From: Pseudomonas fluorescens
GTDB taxonomy: Bacteria > Pseudomonadota > Gammaproteobacteria > Pseudomonadales > Pseudomonadaceae
Direction of reading: 5' to 3'
DNA: 64,000 nucleotides
Assembly (NCBI RefSeq): GCF_003732425.1
Contig: NZ_MOBX01000013.1
Coordinates: forward strand, 372,001-436,000
How positions within the stretch are numbered: the first letter of the stretch is position 1; the number at the start of each line of letters is the position of its first letter. The notes beneath the pieces were generated by a model. It did no database searches. It saw nothing but the letters and a program-made list of their open reading frames with translations, and had not been told where the DNA came from. The position numbers and the translations under genes are program-made. Below are positions 1 through 13,117 of this stretch, piece by piece.

Positions 1-574
1 TGGTCGCGCGCACCGACGGGTCGCTGGCGATCAGATCGCCCAGCGTGCGTGCCTGTTGGTTTTTCACGGTTTCGCTGGTGTAGGTGGTCATGCTGAACGG
101 GGTTTCCATGAAGTCTTTCGACCCCAGCAACCCCTGAGAGCCGCGCCGCGCCACCTGCCCTCCGGCAAAGACATCGGCGCCTGTCGAGTCGCTGGCGCCG
201 AGAATCGAAGTCGGCGCCAGTTGCAGGCTGCCGGCCTCCGCTGCGGGCACCAAGGTGTAAGCGTGTTCGCCTAGCGGTTGCAGTTGCAAGCCAGAGCCCA
301 GCAACAACCGGGTGAACCCCTCCTCCACGCCAAATTCGCCGGACAACCCATTACTGTTGCGCCCGCTGACCAGCGCCGGATCCACCGACAGATTGACCCC
401 GGCCAACCCGGCAAACCGCGTCAGCGCGGCACTCAGGCTGCCGGCCGGCACCTGATAACTGCGTCGCGCATCTTCGGCCCAACTGGACTGGATCAATACT
501 GGGCTGGCACTCAGGCTCAGCAGCAGGCTCAACTGCAACAACGGACGCAAACGACTTGGGAATACTGCGGGCAT
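1..574 (-). CDS. TonB-dependent siderophore receptor, N-terminal part (runs off window)
   Basis: Outer-membrane receptor for a ferric siderophore, driven by TonB. Only the first ~191 residues lie in the window. They begin with a hydrophobic signal-like stretch. An STN-type signalling domain follows, from about residue 38 (YQVPAGSLSAALTRFAG) to about 105. The start of the plug domain is seen near the edge (ETPFSMTTY, then VKNQQARTLGDL). The STN domain marks a transducer receptor that signals to a FecR/FecI pair, and such a pair lies directly upstream on the same strand (67 nt gap). The ATG at 574 was chosen because it gives the signal peptide. The siderophore cannot be named from this fragment. 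Confidence 0.9.
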   Translation of the reverse strand, partial: MPAVFPSRLRPLLQLSLLLSLSASPVLIQSSWAEDARRSYQVPAGSLSAALTRFAGLAGVNLSVDPALVSGRNSNGLSGEFGVEEGFTRLLLGSGLQLQPLGEHAYTLVPAAEAGSLQLAPTSILGASDSTGADVFAGGQVARRGSQGLLGSKDFMETPFSMTTYTSETVKNQQARTLGDLIASDPSVRAT

Positions 575-641
575 TGGAAGACGCTCTCGATTTTGTTCAC
601 TTGCCAGGAATGACCAGCGAGGCGAAAAAAAGGGACAGGCT

Positions 642-1604
642 TCAGCCAGTTTTTTCAGTGAGGGGAATGTTTCGAGGCGTGAGAGACACCCAGAACCGCG
701 TACGGGTGTGGACTTCGATCGGCAGACTCGCCGCTAGTAGCGCAAGCACTTGATCGGTGTTGTCGAGGCGGAAACTGCCGGTGATGCGCAACGCTTCCAA
801 CACCGGATCCCAGCGCAACAGCCCCGAACGATAGCGACTCAGTTCACGCAGGAAATCCCCCAGCGCCTGGTTCTGCGCCATCAACACGCCGTCGCGCCAA
901 CCCGGCATCAATGCATCGAACGCCATAACGGAACCTGCACCAGAAGCTCGCAGGCTGACCTGCTGCCCCTGATTCAAAACCACCGCCGGCCCGTGCAACG
1001 GTTGTAGCTGGACCGAACCGCTGACCACCGAAACATTGCAATCACGCGCATTGAGACGCACACACACCTCGCTGCGACTGACGATGATTCGCCCGTAAGG
1101 CGCGTTGATCGTCAGCGCCGAACTGCCCGGCACGTTGAGCGCTATCTCGCCACGCACCAGCGTCAACTGCCGCGCCGGCAGATCGACATTCACCGCACTG
1201 GCGGTGTTGAGTTGTAACGCGCTGCCATCAGCCAACGGCAAGCGCTGGTGTTCTCCGGTGCCGGTGTGCAGATCCGCGCACCACGCATCCATCGGCAATT
1301 GTCGACTGATCAGCCACGCCGCCGGCACCAGCGCAGCCAGGCCGAGTGCACGTTTCAGTGCAGCGCGACGCGCCAGATCCGGACGATCCAGCGTGGCCAT
1401 GGCCAACGCCGCCGGCACTGCGGAAAAGCGTTGGCGCAGCAGTTGAATCTTTTGCCAGGCGTTCTCGTGCCGGCTGTCACTGTTGCGCCAGTGCTGCAGG
1501 CGCGCGTGATCATCATCAGTGGCATCGCCCGATTCGAGCAGCGTCAGCCATTGCGCGGCGGCGCGTGCCACTTCGCGCAGTTCTGCGTTGGGTGCTACGC
1601 GCAT
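642..1604 (-). CDS. FecR-family anti-sigma / sigma regulator
   Basis: Inner-membrane regulator that passes the receptor's substrate signal to its ECF sigma factor. About 320 aa. It has an N-terminal DUF4880-type cytoplasmic segment (AAQWLTLLESGDATDDD, then RHENAWQ), one membrane-spanning segment near residues 85-103, and a periplasmic FecR domain (LPLADGSALQLNTASAV, then LVRGEIAL). An in-frame ATG lies further upstream at 1625, but the ATG at 1604 has a GGA-type RBS and overlaps the sigma-factor stop by 10 nt, as is usual for translational coupling. Order is sigma, FecR, receptor, so they probably form one iron-regulated signalling unit. Confidence 0.9.
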   Translation of the reverse strand: MRVAPNAELREVARAAAQWLTLLESGDATDDDHARLQHWRNSDSRHENAWQKIQLLRQRFSAVPAALAMATLDRPDLARRAALKRALGLAALVPAAWLISRQLPMDAWCADLHTGTGEHQRLPLADGSALQLNTASAVNVDLPARQLTLVRGEIALNVPGSSALTINAPYGRIIVSRSEVCVRLNARDCNVSVVSGSVQLQPLHGPAVVLNQGQQVSLRASGAGSVMAFDALMPGWRDGVLMAQNQALGDFLRELSRYRSGLLRWDPVLEALRITGSFRLDNTDQVLALLAASLPIEVHTRTRFWVSLTPRNIPLTEKTG

Positions 1605-2113
1605 GCTAGATCCAACATCAAGCAATGCTCGTAAGCCTGCGCCATATAACGTTTTATTGTGCGTTCTGAGACCTGCAAGCGCTCGGCGATTTCACGGTAA
1701 CCGAGGCCTTCGAGCTGACTCCACAAAAACGCCCGGCGCACCGGTTGCGGCAAGCCATCAAGCAGTTCATCCAGCGCTTGCAGGGTTTCCAGCAACAGCC
1801 AGCGCTGTTCGGGCGACGGCACGCATTCCTCAGGCAATTGCGCGAGGGCTTCGAGGTAGGCTTTTTCCAGACTGCGGCGGGTGTAGAAGTTGCTCAGCAG
1901 GCGCTTGCCCACGGTCAGCAGATACGCGCGCGGTTCACGCAGGTCGGCAATCGGCTGAGCGCTGCACAGCACGCGCAAGAAGGTGTCCTGGCTCAGGTCC
2001 GCCGCATCCCACGCATTGCCCATGCGCCGCCGCAGCCAGGTTTCCAGCCAGCCGCGGTGATCGCGATACAGTTCGTGCAGGTGCTGCGGCGATGGCGTCG
2101 CTGCTTCAGTCAT
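1595..2113 (-). CDS. ECF RNA polymerase sigma factor, FecI family
   Basis: Extracytoplasmic-function sigma factor, 172 aa, expected to transcribe the downstream receptor gene when the siderophore is bound. Region 2 is seen as LYRDHRGWLETWLRRR with AADLSQDTFLRVL. Region 4 is seen near the C terminus (LEGLGYREIAERLQVSERTI). A TTG at 2143 would give a longer protein, but the ATG at 2113 has AGGA 8 nt upstream and gives the usual FecI length. The region upstream (2114-2203) contains a Fur-box-like sequence. Confidence 0.9.
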   Translation of the reverse strand: MTEAATPSPQHLHELYRDHRGWLETWLRRRMGNAWDAADLSQDTFLRVLCSAQPIADLREPRAYLLTVGKRLLSNFYTRRSLEKAYLEALAQLPEECVPSPEQRWLLLETLQALDELLDGLPQPVRRAFLWSQLEGLGYREIAERLQVSERTIKRYMAQAYEHCLMLDLACA

Positions 2114-2141
2114 CTCAAGAGTCCTGCGCGAAGTCAGTTTC

Positions 2142-2161
2142 AAATGAGAGTGATTCTATTT
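2142..2161 (-). promoter_or_regulatory. candidate Fur box upstream of the FecI-type sigma gene
   Basis: The plus strand reads aaatgagagtgattctattt. This closely follows the classical ATGAGAATGATTATCATT core, with mismatches mainly in the right half. It lies about 30 nt upstream of the sigma start codon, where a Fur repressor would block transcription in iron-replete cells. Known FecI-type genes are Fur-regulated. No binding evidence is available here. Confidence 0.6.
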
Positions 2162-2203
2162 AACTTGAGCGCCGACACAAAGCCTTTTTATCCACGACGG
2201 CAT

Positions 2204-3103
2204 TCATGAGCGCTTCAAGGTCTCGCTCGGCAACTCCTTGAACAACGCCCGGTAACTGCTGGAAAACCTTCCCAAATGCCAGAACGACCAGTGCATGGCC
2301 ACCTCGGCCACAGTGGTTTCCGTCGGCCGGCGCTTGAGCAATTCGCGGTGTGCGCTGTTCAACCGGCGCAGGCGCAGCCAGTGACTCGGGGTCATCCCGG
2401 TGTAGGCCTTGAACGCCTGCTGCAATTGGCGCAACGGCACCCCTGCCACGTGCGACAGCTCAAGCAGATTGACGGTGTCTTCCGGTGAGTCCGCCGCCCA
2501 CTCCCCGACCCGTTTCATGATCATCCGTTCTTCGGTTCGCCGCTGTAAACCACCGCGATCGAGACTGGAATGAGCGTTGTCGAGAATGAACAGGCAGTCT
2601 TCGAGTAGCTGCTGGGTCAGCGCATCTTTATCAAGCAGATCAACAGCTTGCGACAACTTCGTGAGAGTCGAGCTTAACCAGCGACTAAACAAGGCGTTCT
2701 GTCCGCAGTTGAGTTGCGTCATGAACAACCCTTCGAGTTTCGCCACATTCAGACCGTGCTGACGGACGAACTCCGGACCGAACACCACGGCGATTTCCCG
2801 GTAGTTCTCCGGGGTGATCCAGATGTTGCGGCTTTCTTCATTGAGCAGGTAGAGCGCGTTGTCGCTGCGATCAAAACAGAACGCCAAAGCACCCGATGGC
2901 GCGCTGAAATTCTGCTCGACCCGGGTGTTCATCTGCTCTTCATAGACCTCGACACCCTGCAGATCCAGGTAGCGGATCTGCCCGGCGAAATGGCCCGGCG
3001 ACATCTGTTGGTAATGCTGAACCCAGCCCGGTGTGGCGCGGACTTGCTCGGCCACATCGGCGGTGTTGAACGCTTGAACCTGGAGCGAATTGCACGTTGT
3101 CAT
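2204..3103 (-). CDS. AraC-family transcriptional regulator (EutR-like architecture)
   Basis: A 299-aa DNA-binding regulator. The C-terminal AraC/XylS double helix-turn-helix covers about residues 200-298 (VNLLELSHVAGVPLRQLQQAF, TGMTPSHWLRLRRLNSAHREL, then WHLGRFSSSYRALF). The N-terminal half is a sensor domain without a motif I can assign. The ATG at 3103 has AAGG 7 nt upstream. It is divergent from the glutamine-synthetase-like gene, with 162 nt between the starts, so it plausibly controls the polyamine module. EutR-like overall shape would fit sensing of an amine, but this is inference. Confidence 0.85.
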   Translation of the reverse strand: MTTCNSLQVQAFNTADVAEQVRATPGWVQHYQQMSPGHFAGQIRYLDLQGVEVYEEQMNTRVEQNFSAPSGALAFCFDRSDNALYLLNEESRNIWITPENYREIAVVFGPEFVRQHGLNVAKLEGLFMTQLNCGQNALFSRWLSSTLTKLSQAVDLLDKDALTQQLLEDCLFILDNAHSSLDRGGLQRRTEERMIMKRVGEWAADSPEDTVNLLELSHVAGVPLRQLQQAFKAYTGMTPSHWLRLRRLNSAHRELLKRRPTETTVAEVAMHWSFWHLGRFSSSYRALFKELPSETLKRS

Positions 3104-3265
3104 GGGGTGACCTTGCGCACTCTTTTGGTGCGCTTTGGTGCTGCTTAAAGTGGATAGATGGAACTGCAAGGCTCGCCCAAGATAGTCGTCAACGCGCCAC
3201 AGGGGAAGGGGCGGAAGATGAAACCCGCCCTCCCCGGCGTCTATAAAACCAATAACGAGGTCTTT

Positions 3266-7184
<3,919 letters not shown>

Positions 7185-7198
7185 CGCACTGTCGTCTT

Positions 7199-7291
7199 GT
7201 GGCGAGGGAGCTTGCTCCCGCTGGGGCGCGAAGCGGCCCTGAATATTTGGTGAGCGCTGCGCACTCAAGCGGGAGCAAGCTCCCTCGCCAC
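7199..7291. repeat. REP pair, family C (gtggcgagggagcttgctcccgc)
   Basis: Inverted copies at 7199-7221 and 7269-7291 of a palindrome with core GAGGGAGCTTGCTCCC flank ~47 nt. Transcribed, it can fold into a long hairpin after the oxidoreductase gene and may end or stabilise that mRNA. The same family recurs at 57648-57737. Confidence 0.9.
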
Positions 7292-7424
7292 ACATCACTG
7301 TCCCCTTACTCTGTTTTTTATCTGGCGGGCTATACACATTTGCTCTATCGCCAAGCACTTCTATATTGATGAGGTGCTTTTGCGTTCCTGACGCTCAGTG
7401 CCCAATCTATCGAGGAGGACATGG

Positions 7425-9080
7425 ATGAAGTCGTCAGCCACCGACGAGCCGCGAGCGCCAGGCCAAGCCCCGGTCAAAACCCGCCGTTTCGGCATTTCAC
7501 TCGTCTGGATCGTGCCGATTGTGGCGGTGCTGGTGGGCATCTCGCTGGTGGTGCACAACATCATGCAGGAAGGCCCCAGCATCATCGTCAACTTCAAGAC
7601 CGGCAGCGGGCTGGTGGCCAACAAGACTGAGGTCAAGTACCGCAACGTAGTGATCGGTCAGGTCACCGATGTCGAATTGAGCGATGACCAGAAGAGCGTC
7701 AACGCCACCATCAAACTGGCCAAGCAGGCCGAAAGCTTTACCCGTGAAGATTCGCAGTTCTGGGTGGTGCGCCCGCGCATTGGCGCCGGCGGCGTTTCCG
7801 GCATCGATACGCTGCTTTCCGGTGACTACATCGGCGCCGACATCGGTCAGGCCAACAACCGCGCCAAACAGTTCAAAGGCCTGGAAAATCCGCCGCCGAT
7901 CACTTACGGCGAACCCGGCAAGCGCTTCATGCTGCATGCGCCGGATCTCGGCTCGCTGGACATCGGTTCACCGGTCTATTACCGCAAGATTCCGGTCGGC
8001 CAGGTCGTCACCTACGAGCTGGCGCCTGACGGTAAAGGCGTGAACATCGAAGTGTTCATTCACGCGCCCAACGATGCGTTCGTCACCGAAAACACCCGTT
8101 TCTGGAACGCCAGTGGTATCGACGTCAACGTCGGCGCCAACGGCTTCCAGGTCAAAACCGAATCGTTGTCTTCCATGCTGGTAGGCGGTATCGCCTTCCG
8201 CGCTCCGGACTACAGCCCCAACGATGTGGCCGCCGCCGATGACAAGGACTTCGAACTGTTCGAAGACCAACAGACGGCCCTCGCTCCACCCAACGGCAAG
8301 GCGCAATACTTGAGTCTGCGGTTCGACCAGTCCCTGCGCGGCCTCAAAGTCGGCGCACCGGTGGAATTCCTCGGCATGGAAATTGGCCGTGTCGTGGCGA
8401 TCAATCTGGATTTCGACGCGAAAAAACGCACCTTCCCGCTTAACGTCGGCATCGTCATTTACCCGCAGCGACTGGGAATGGCGTACGGCAAAATGCTCAC
8501 CGCGTTCAAACATGACCCCAACGACGAAGCCGCCGGCATTCGCTTGATGGGCACCTTCATCGACAATGGTCTGCGCGCCCAGGCCCGCAGTGGCAACCTG
8601 CTGACGGGGCAACTTTACGTGGCCCTGGACTTCTTCCCGAAAGCCGAAAAAGTCGCCTTTGACCCCACGGCGCGCCCGGTGGTGATTCCAACCGTTCCAG
8701 GCAGTCTCGAACAACTGCAGGAAAAACTCGAAGCGGTGGTCGACAAGCTCAACAAGTTGCCAGTCGATCGCATCGCCAACAACCTCGACAGCAATCTGAT
8801 CGAACTGCGCAAAGGCCTGACCCAGTTCAACGCCAAGACCCTGCCGGGGGTGCAGAGCACTCTGGCCGACGTCAGCAAGACCTTGCAGTCCGCCAGTTCG
8901 ACCCTGGCCGAAGATTCGCCGCAACGCGAGAAACTCACGGAAACCCTCGACGAACTCGGGCGCATGTCGCGCTCGCTGCGGGAGCTGTCGGATTACCTTG
9001 GCCGGCATCCGGAATCGCTGATCCGTGGTCGTCCCGATAACGCTGCACCGATCGATCTCAAAGGCCCGCCACGCAACTGA
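7425..9080 (+). CDS. pqiB: PqiB-like MCE-domain intermembrane transport protein
   Basis: A 551-aa periplasm-spanning protein of the MlaD/MCE family, which moves lipids between the inner and outer membranes. After a basic N terminus there is one membrane segment at about residues 23-43. Three MCE-like domains follow, seen as repeated starts VNFKTGSGLVANKTEVKYR, LGSLDIGSPVYYRKIPVGQV and RGLKVGAPVEFLGMEIGRV. The C-terminal part is helical (LPVDRIANNLDSNLIELRKG), matching the PqiB needle. ATG 7425 has AGGAGG 6 nt upstream, better than the out-of-frame ATG at 7421 or GTG 7398. E. coli PqiB is of similar length. The usual PqiA genes are not upstream. Confidence 0.9.
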   Translation: MKSSATDEPRAPGQAPVKTRRFGISLVWIVPIVAVLVGISLVVHNIMQEGPSIIVNFKTGSGLVANKTEVKYRNVVIGQVTDVELSDDQKSVNATIKLAKQAESFTREDSQFWVVRPRIGAGGVSGIDTLLSGDYIGADIGQANNRAKQFKGLENPPPITYGEPGKRFMLHAPDLGSLDIGSPVYYRKIPVGQVVTYELAPDGKGVNIEVFIHAPNDAFVTENTRFWNASGIDVNVGANGFQVKTESLSSMLVGGIAFRAPDYSPNDVAAADDKDFELFEDQQTALAPPNGKAQYLSLRFDQSLRGLKVGAPVEFLGMEIGRVVAINLDFDAKKRTFPLNVGIVIYPQRLGMAYGKMLTAFKHDPNDEAAGIRLMGTFIDNGLRAQARSGNLLTGQLYVALDFFPKAEKVAFDPTARPVVIPTVPGSLEQLQEKLEAVVDKLNKLPVDRIANNLDSNLIELRKGLTQFNAKTLPGVQSTLADVSKTLQSASSTLAEDSPQREKLTETLDELGRMSRSLRELSDYLGRHPESLIRGRPDNAAPIDLKGPPRN

Positions 9081-9096
9081 GCACAGGAGCTGAACC

Positions 9097-9651
9097 ATGG
9101 CTGTACCGCTGAAAATCACCGTGCTCGCTGCGTTCATGCTGCTGGGCGCCTGCCGCAGCGACCCGATCAGCTTTCACACGCTGACCCCGGTGCAGATCGC
9201 CAACACACGGACTGGCGCGCAGATTCCGATTGAAGCGTTGAGCGTGCCGCCGCAAGTCGACCGTGCGCAAATCGTTATCCGCCAGGGCAACAGCGGCCTG
9301 GCGATTCTGGAAACCGATTGGTGGGGGGCGACACTGGCGGATGAGTTGCGCGGTGCATTGGCCGATCAATTGAGTAATACCAGTGGGCAAGGCAACGTTT
9401 CAGTTCGCATCGAAGTGCAACGCTTCGACTCGATCCCCGGTCAGTACGGACTGATCGACGCCAAATGGCGCTTGCGACCCGTCGGCGCCACTGACAATGG
9501 CTTGCTGACCTGCCGCTCGACCCTGCAAACACCGTCCGGCCCGACCATTGATGATCTGGTGGGCGCCCAGCAGCACAACGTCAAACGTCTGGCTGATCAG
9601 ATCAGTCAGGCGGCAACCGGCAACGCGCGCACCTGCCCTTCCCCGTCCTGA
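9097..9651 (+). CDS. pqiC: PqiC-like outer-membrane lipoprotein (DUF330 / ABC transport auxiliary)
   Basis: A 184-aa lipoprotein. The N terminus is a lipoprotein signal with lipobox LLGAC, cysteine at residue 19, so it should be acylated and sent to the outer membrane. The body matches the PqiC/YmbA type (SFHTLTPV, then PQVDRAQIVIRQGNSGLAIL). PqiC anchors the PqiB tube at the outer membrane. It starts 16 nt after pqiB, with an AGGAG-type RBS (cacaggagctgaacc), so the two are co-transcribed. Confidence 0.88.
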   Translation: MAVPLKITVLAAFMLLGACRSDPISFHTLTPVQIANTRTGAQIPIEALSVPPQVDRAQIVIRQGNSGLAILETDWWGATLADELRGALADQLSNTSGQGNVSVRIEVQRFDSIPGQYGLIDAKWRLRPVGATDNGLLTCRSTLQTPSGPTIDDLVGAQQHNVKRLADQISQAATGNARTCPSPS

Positions 9652-9657
9652 CGGGGC

Positions 9658-10596
9658 CTACAGATCGAAACGATCCACCGCACGCCGCCGCTCATTGTCA
9701 TCACGCACATCGTAGTTGGCGGTGGTCTGGATGTTGCTGTGGTGCGCGAGCTTCTGCGCAATCGACAGATCATGCTCCTCGATCACCCGGGTGATGAACG
9801 AGCGACGGAAGTCGTGGGGCATGATCTTCACCCCGACCTGAGTGCCGCGCTGACGGGCGATGTAGTAAATCGCATGTTTGGTGATGCGCTCGCGGGTGAT
9901 ATGACTGCCGCGACGGATACGGTTGAACAGAAAGACATCGTCACTCTCGCCTTCCTTGAGTTGCGAGCGCCGCAGCTCCAGCCACGCATCGAGTTTGGCG
10001 AATGCCCAGGCCGGCGCGTACTTGATCAGTTGTTTATTGCCTTTGCCGATGACGGTCAGGCTGCGCTCAGTGAAGTCGACCTGATTCAAGTCCAGGTCCA
10101 CCGACTCCGATTTGCGCATGCCGGTGCCGTACAACAACGCAATCACCGCCGCATCGCGCAGCCCTTGCGGGCGCGGATCGGCGGCGCACACTTCCATCAA
10201 TTCGTGGATCAAGGTGCGCTTCAAGTTGCGCCCCTGGGACAAGCGCGTACCGGCAATGGCTTTGACCGAACGCATCTTCAACAAATGATCCTGAGAGATC
10301 AGGCTCATGCGCCACGCTTCATTCATCACGCCGCGCACGGCATTCACATACAACGATGACGTATTCGGAGCATAACCGTCGGCGCGCAGCGCAGCGACCA
10401 GCGCCACGACGTCTTCAGGTTGCAGCCCGTGCCAAGGGATTTCCTCGATGTCCACGTCTTCGAAACCGAGGCGGTCAGCGGCGTCCTGCAAGACATACCG
10501 CATGGTCAGTTGGCTGGAAGGCGCCAGGCGTGCCAGATAAAGCGTCAGCGGATTAGTGTTGGACGGGGTGGATTCAGTACTCGACAAGTCAATCAA
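9658..10596 (-). CDS. tyrosine recombinase / integrase-family protein (orphan)
   Basis: A 312-aa site-specific recombinase. The N-terminal SAM-like core-binding domain spans about residues 15-110 and the catalytic domain about 125-305. All catalytic positions are visible: R161 (GTGMRKSES), a lysine in VIGKGNK (residues 183-188), H261 and R264 (PHDFRRSF), H286 (LAHHSN) and Y295 (TTANYD), so it should be active. The ORF begins at a TTG (10596) with AAGG 9 nt upstream; the first in-frame ATG is at residue 32, inside the conserved fold. No phage, excisionase or cargo genes and no attachment repeats are evident. Its target is unknown. Confidence 0.85.
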   Translation of the reverse strand: MIDLSSTESTPSNTNPLTLYLARLAPSSQLTMRYVLQDAADRLGFEDVDIEEIPWHGLQPEDVVALVAALRADGYAPNTSSLYVNAVRGVMNEAWRMSLISQDHLLKMRSVKAIAGTRLSQGRNLKRTLIHELMEVCAADPRPQGLRDAAVIALLYGTGMRKSESVDLDLNQVDFTERSLTVIGKGNKQLIKYAPAWAFAKLDAWLELRRSQLKEGESDDVFLFNRIRRGSHITRERITKHAIYYIARQRGTQVGVKIMPHDFRRSFITRVIEEHDLSIAQKLAHHSNIQTTANYDVRDDNERRRAVDRFDL

Positions 10597-10949
10597 ACGA
10601 AACGGCCTTGAATAGAAAACAGTTCAACAAAACAACTTAAAAGTGCAAAGAAACTTATATAAAGAGCGACTCTTCCGGTGGACTTTTCTATTAAAAGAGC
10701 CGATGAACGGAAGAAGTCTGAACGGTGGCTGTATGGCTTACAGATAGACGAATCGCCGACCGTTTTTTCATGTTCCTTTCACAAAAACGCGCATAACCTT
10801 AGTTACAACAGGTTGCCCCGAAAGGCCTACAACCTGCCGTCCGTGGACTTAAAAGTCAATCAGGTATTCCCCGGCCGGTATCTCAACCCTTTGAAATTCC
10901 GTGTTTTTCAGACAATCGGCTGAAGGATGGCTATCGCCTCGAGGTTCTT
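10597..10949. other. AT-richer divergent intergenic region upstream of arnB
   Basis: This 353-nt gap is visibly lower in GC than the flanking genes. It must hold the arn operon promoter and the recombinase promoter. The 9-mer CTTAAAAGT occurs twice (10636-10644 and 10848-10856); the second is part of a near-palindrome gacttaaaagtc. PmrA boxes contain CTTAAG-like half-sites, so these are possible regulator sites, though neither is a full match. An 81-codon GTG-start frame here has no recognisable family and I do not call it. Confidence 0.5.
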
Positions 10950-12098
10950 ATGAGTCAAGCGTTTCTGCCGTTTTCCCGTCCGAGTATCGGCGATGAAGAA
11001 ATAGCCGCCGTCGAACAAGTATTGCGTTCGGGATGGATTACCACCGGCCCTAAAAGCCAGGCACTGGAAGAACACTTCGCCAACTATGTCGGTTGCAAGC
11101 ACGCCGTGGCACTTTCCTCGGCCACCGGCGGCATGCACATCACCTTATTGGCCCTGGGCATTGGCCCGGGCGACGAAGTCATCACCCCGTCGCAGACCTG
11201 GGTCTCGACCGCCAACATGATTTCCCTACTCGGCGCCACACCGGTGTTCGTCGACGTTGATCGCGACACTTTGATGACCGACGCCGCGCGCATCGAAGCG
11301 GCAATCACCCCACGCACCAAAGCAATCATTCCGGTGCATTACGCCGGCGCCGCGTTTGATCTCGATCCGCTGTACGCCTTGGCCGACAAACACGGCATCG
11401 CCGTGATCGAAGACGCCGCCCACGCTGCTGGCACCCGTTACAAGGGCCGCCACGTTGGCGCGCAGGGCTCGGCGATTTTCTCCTTCCACGCGATCAAGAA
11501 CATGACCTGCGCCGAAGGCGCGATGTTCGTCACTGACGACGAAGCCCTCGCCAGCCGCGTGCGCATGCTCAAGTTCCACGGGCTGGGCGTCGACGCCTAC
11601 GATCGCCTGACCGGTGGCCGCAAGCCACAGGCACAAGTGATGGAGCCGGGATTCAAATACAACCTCGCCGACATCAATGCCGCGATTGCGCTGGTGCAAC
11701 TGGAGCGTCTGGACGCGATCAACGCCCGCCGCACCGAACTGGCCGACGCCTACCGGCAAAAACTCGAAGGCCTGCCGGTGCAACCACTGGCCCTGCCCGC
11801 TTACGCACAAACCCACGCCTGGCACCTGTTCATTCTGCGCATCGACAGCGAGCGCTGTGGCCTGGACCGCGAAGCCTTCATGAAAGGCTTGCAGGACCAA
11901 GGCATCGGCACCGGGATCCATTTCATCGCCACCCACTTGCACACCTGGTATCGCCAGCGTGCCCCCGACCTCTACCTGCCCGACACCGAATGGAACTCGG
12001 CGCGGCTGTGCTCGATTCCGTTGTTCCCCGACATGAGCGATCAAGACCTTGATCGCGTGGTCGGTGCCATCGCCACTCTTATGGACAAACGCCCGTGA
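10950..12098 (+). CDS. arnB: UDP-4-amino-4-deoxy-L-arabinose aminotransferase ArnB
   Basis: PLP-dependent aminotransferase (382 aa) that converts UDP-4-keto-arabinose to UDP-L-Ara4N in the cytoplasm. DegT/DnrJ/EryC1 fold: substrate/PLP loop [11 protein letters not shown] (~54-64), EDAAHAAG (~154-161) and the Schiff-base lysine K183 in [15 protein letters not shown]. Length equals the family norm. The ATG at 10950 follows gaggttctt. First gene of a seven-gene arn operon plus ugd; its GTGA overlaps the start of arnC. Confidence 0.97.
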   Translation: MSQAFLPFSRPSIGDEEIAAVEQVLRSGWITTGPKSQALEEHFANYVGCKHAVALSSATGGMHITLLALGIGPGDEVITPSQTWVSTANMISLLGATPVFVDVDRDTLMTDAARIEAAITPRTKAIIPVHYAGAAFDLDPLYALADKHGIAVIEDAAHAAGTRYKGRHVGAQGSAIFSFHAIKNMTCAEGAMFVTDDEALASRVRMLKFHGLGVDAYDRLTGGRKPQAQVMEPGFKYNLADINAAIALVQLERLDAINARRTELADAYRQKLEGLPVQPLALPAYAQTHAWHLFILRIDSERCGLDREAFMKGLQDQGIGTGIHFIATHLHTWYRQRAPDLYLPDTEWNSARLCSIPLFPDMSDQDLDRVVGAIATLMDKRP

Positions 12099-13117
12099 AA
12101 CCTTATCCGATCCGCTGTGTGTCGATCGTCATTCCGGTCTACAACGAACAGGACAGCCTGCCGGAACTGCTGCGCCGCACCGAAGCGGCCTGCCGGATGC
12201 TGCGTCACGACTATGAAATCGTCCTCGTCGACGACGGCAGCCGTGACGAGTCCGCGAACATGCTGGAAGAAGCCGCGACCCGTGAAGACAGCCCGTTCGT
12301 GGCGGTTATCCTCAACCGCAACTACGGCCAGCACGCGGCAATCATGGCCGGTTTCGAACAATGCAAGGGCGATGTCGTCATCACCCTCGACGCCGACCTG
12401 CAGAACCCGCCGGAAGAAATTCCGCGCCTGGTTGCCGAGGCGGAAAAGGGTTACGACGTGGTCGGCACCGTGCGCGGCAACCGGCAAGATTCGGCCCTGC
12501 GCCGCTATCCGTCGAAGCTGATCAACCTCGCCGTGCAGCGCTCCACCGGCGTCGCCATGAGCGACTACGGCTGCATGCTCCGCGCCTACCGCCGGACGAT
12601 CATCGACGCAATGCTCGCCTGCCGTGAGCGCAGCACCTTCATTCCGATTCTGGCCAACAGCTTCGCCCGCCACACCACCGAAATCGTCGTGGCCCATGCC
12701 GAACGTGAGCACGGCGATTCGAAGTACAGCCCGATGCGCCTGATCAACCTGATGTTCGACCTGATCACCTGCATGACCACCACGCCGCTGCGCCTGCTAA
12801 GCATCGTCGGTTTCACCATGGCCGGACTCGGATTGCTGTTTGCTTTTGCGTTGATCGTCATGCGTCTGGCTTTCGGTTCCGGCTGGGCCGGTGACGGCAT
12901 GTTCGTGCTGTTCGCCGTGCTCTTTGTGTTCACTGGTGGCCAGTTCATCGGCATGGGTCTGCTCGGCGAATACCTGGGGCGCATGTACAGCGACGTGCGC
13001 GCCCGCCCGCGTTTCTTCATTGAAAAAGTCTTGCGCAGCCACGCCGCCAACCCGGCGCCCGCGGTCACCGTTGATGGTCTCTCCACTACTTCTACTACCG
13101 GTCAGGTTCTCTCATGA
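12095..13117 (+). CDS. arnC: undecaprenyl-phosphate 4-deoxy-4-formamido-L-arabinose transferase ArnC
   Basis: GT2-family inner-membrane glycosyltransferase (340 aa) that moves formylated Ara4N from UDP to undecaprenyl phosphate. GT-A domain: [19 protein letters not shown], then [11 protein letters not shown] and the DXD-like [13 protein letters not shown]. Two C-terminal transmembrane helices are seen at about residues 233-258 and 268-293. It starts at GTG 12095 overlapping the arnB stop by 4 nt, and its own stop overlaps the arnA start. Confidence 0.97.
   Translation: MKPYPIRCVSIVIPVYNEQDSLPELLRRTEAACRMLRHDYEIVLVDDGSRDESANMLEEAATREDSPFVAVILNRNYGQHAAIMAGFEQCKGDVVITLDADLQNPPEEIPRLVAEAEKGYDVVGTVRGNRQDSALRRYPSKLINLAVQRSTGVAMSDYGCMLRAYRRTIIDAMLACRERSTFIPILANSFARHTTEIVVAHAEREHGDSKYSPMRLINLMFDLITCMTTTPLRLLSIVGFTMAGLGLLFAFALIVMRLAFGSGWAGDGMFVLFAVLFVFTGGQFIGMGLLGEYLGRMYSDVRARPRFFIEKVLRSHAANPAPAVTVDGLSTTSTTGQVLS

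Noticed and set aside
9658-10596. Prophage or genomic island marked by the integrase
   Set aside because: No phage structural, lysis or replication genes, no tRNA and no direct repeats flank it; neighbours are core Pseudomonas genes.
10678-10923. 81-codon plus-strand frame before arnB
   Set aside because: GTG start without a good RBS, no family match, AT-rich promoter-like DNA; treated as non-coding.
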